Source: Bacteroidota bacterium (GTDB lineage: Bacteria > Bacteroidota > Bacteroidia > Chitinophagales > Chitinophagaceae). From it: 5,702 bases of DNA. The position numbers and the translations under genes were made by a program. Of the stretch, positions 5,650 through 5,702 are shown in pieces. The stretch covers positions 1-5,702 of the forward strand of contig CANFLP010000106.1 in the NCBI GenBank assembly GCA_947447835.1, given 5' to 3'. The notes beneath the pieces are model-generated. The model was not told the DNA's origin. It worked only from the letters and a program-made list of their open reading frames with translations, and did no database searches. Position 1 is the stretch's first letter; each line of letters opens with the position of its first letter.

Positions 5650-5702
5650 ATGCTTAAAAAAATTTCAATTGGTCTTTTAGCTATTATATTGGTAATATTG
5701 GG
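5650..5702 (+). CDS. Start of an unidentified gene with a hydrophobic leader (partial)
   Basis: An ATG at 5650 opens a frame that stays open to the window edge. It encodes 17 residues, beginning MLKKISIG and continuing LLAIILVIL. Two lysines followed by an unbroken hydrophobic stretch are typical of a signal peptide or a first transmembrane helix, so the product is probably exported or membrane-anchored. Nothing more can be said about its function. It is divergent from the nitroreductase gene; the 111 bases between them are AT-rich and hold only a 7-of-8 match to the -7 element, TAGGTTTA (5609-5616), without a suitable TTG upstream. Confidence 0.6.
   Translation, partial: MLKKISIGLLAIILVIL

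Overview
The window looks like an ordinary chromosomal segment of a member of the Bacteroidota, probably the Chitinophagales/Sphingobacteriales side. The DNA is AT-rich and the genes lack Shine-Dalgarno sequences. One promoter matches the Bacteroidota consensus (TTG, then about 20 bases, then TAnnTTTG). The gene set fits too: a DUF1080 secreted protein, a U32-family protein followed by a small ferredoxin, and a QueD of about 140 residues. The phylum is inferred with fair confidence and the order only loosely. I see no mobile element, CRISPR array, tRNA or rRNA gene.

Layout from left to right. Positions 1-160 hold no gene I can support and end in a strong UUCG-loop terminator (161-185) that closes a rightward transcript from outside the window. 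queD (minus, 250-675) makes the pterin precursor of queuosine. Across a short intergenic gap, a U32-family tRNA hydroxylase candidate (trhP-like, plus, 765-2015) runs divergently. Its last 8 bases overlap a 73-residue single-cluster ferredoxin (2008-2229), so the two form a tight operon. A secreted two-domain DUF1080 (3-keto-disaccharide hydrolase family) protein follows at 2301-3251 and ends in a 12-bp hairpin. A class I CoA-transferase/acetyl-CoA hydrolase (3438-4724) and a nitroreductase-family flavoprotein (minus, 4816-5538) converge on one long perfect hairpin (4721-4765). The right edge holds the first 17 codons of a gene starting with a hydrophobic leader (5650 onward).

How the genes may work together. 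The left half has a theme: QueD feeds queuosine, a modification of G34, and the U32 protein most resembles enzymes that hydroxylate U34, so both divergent genes may act on the tRNA wobble position. The ferredoxin probably serves the Fe-S U32 protein, for example by supplying electrons, but that is inference. The right half is a set of single-gene metabolic units (sugar, acyl-CoA, redox) with their own terminators and no visible shared pathway. The item most worth following is the overlapping U32-ferredoxin pair; nothing else looks like a new system.
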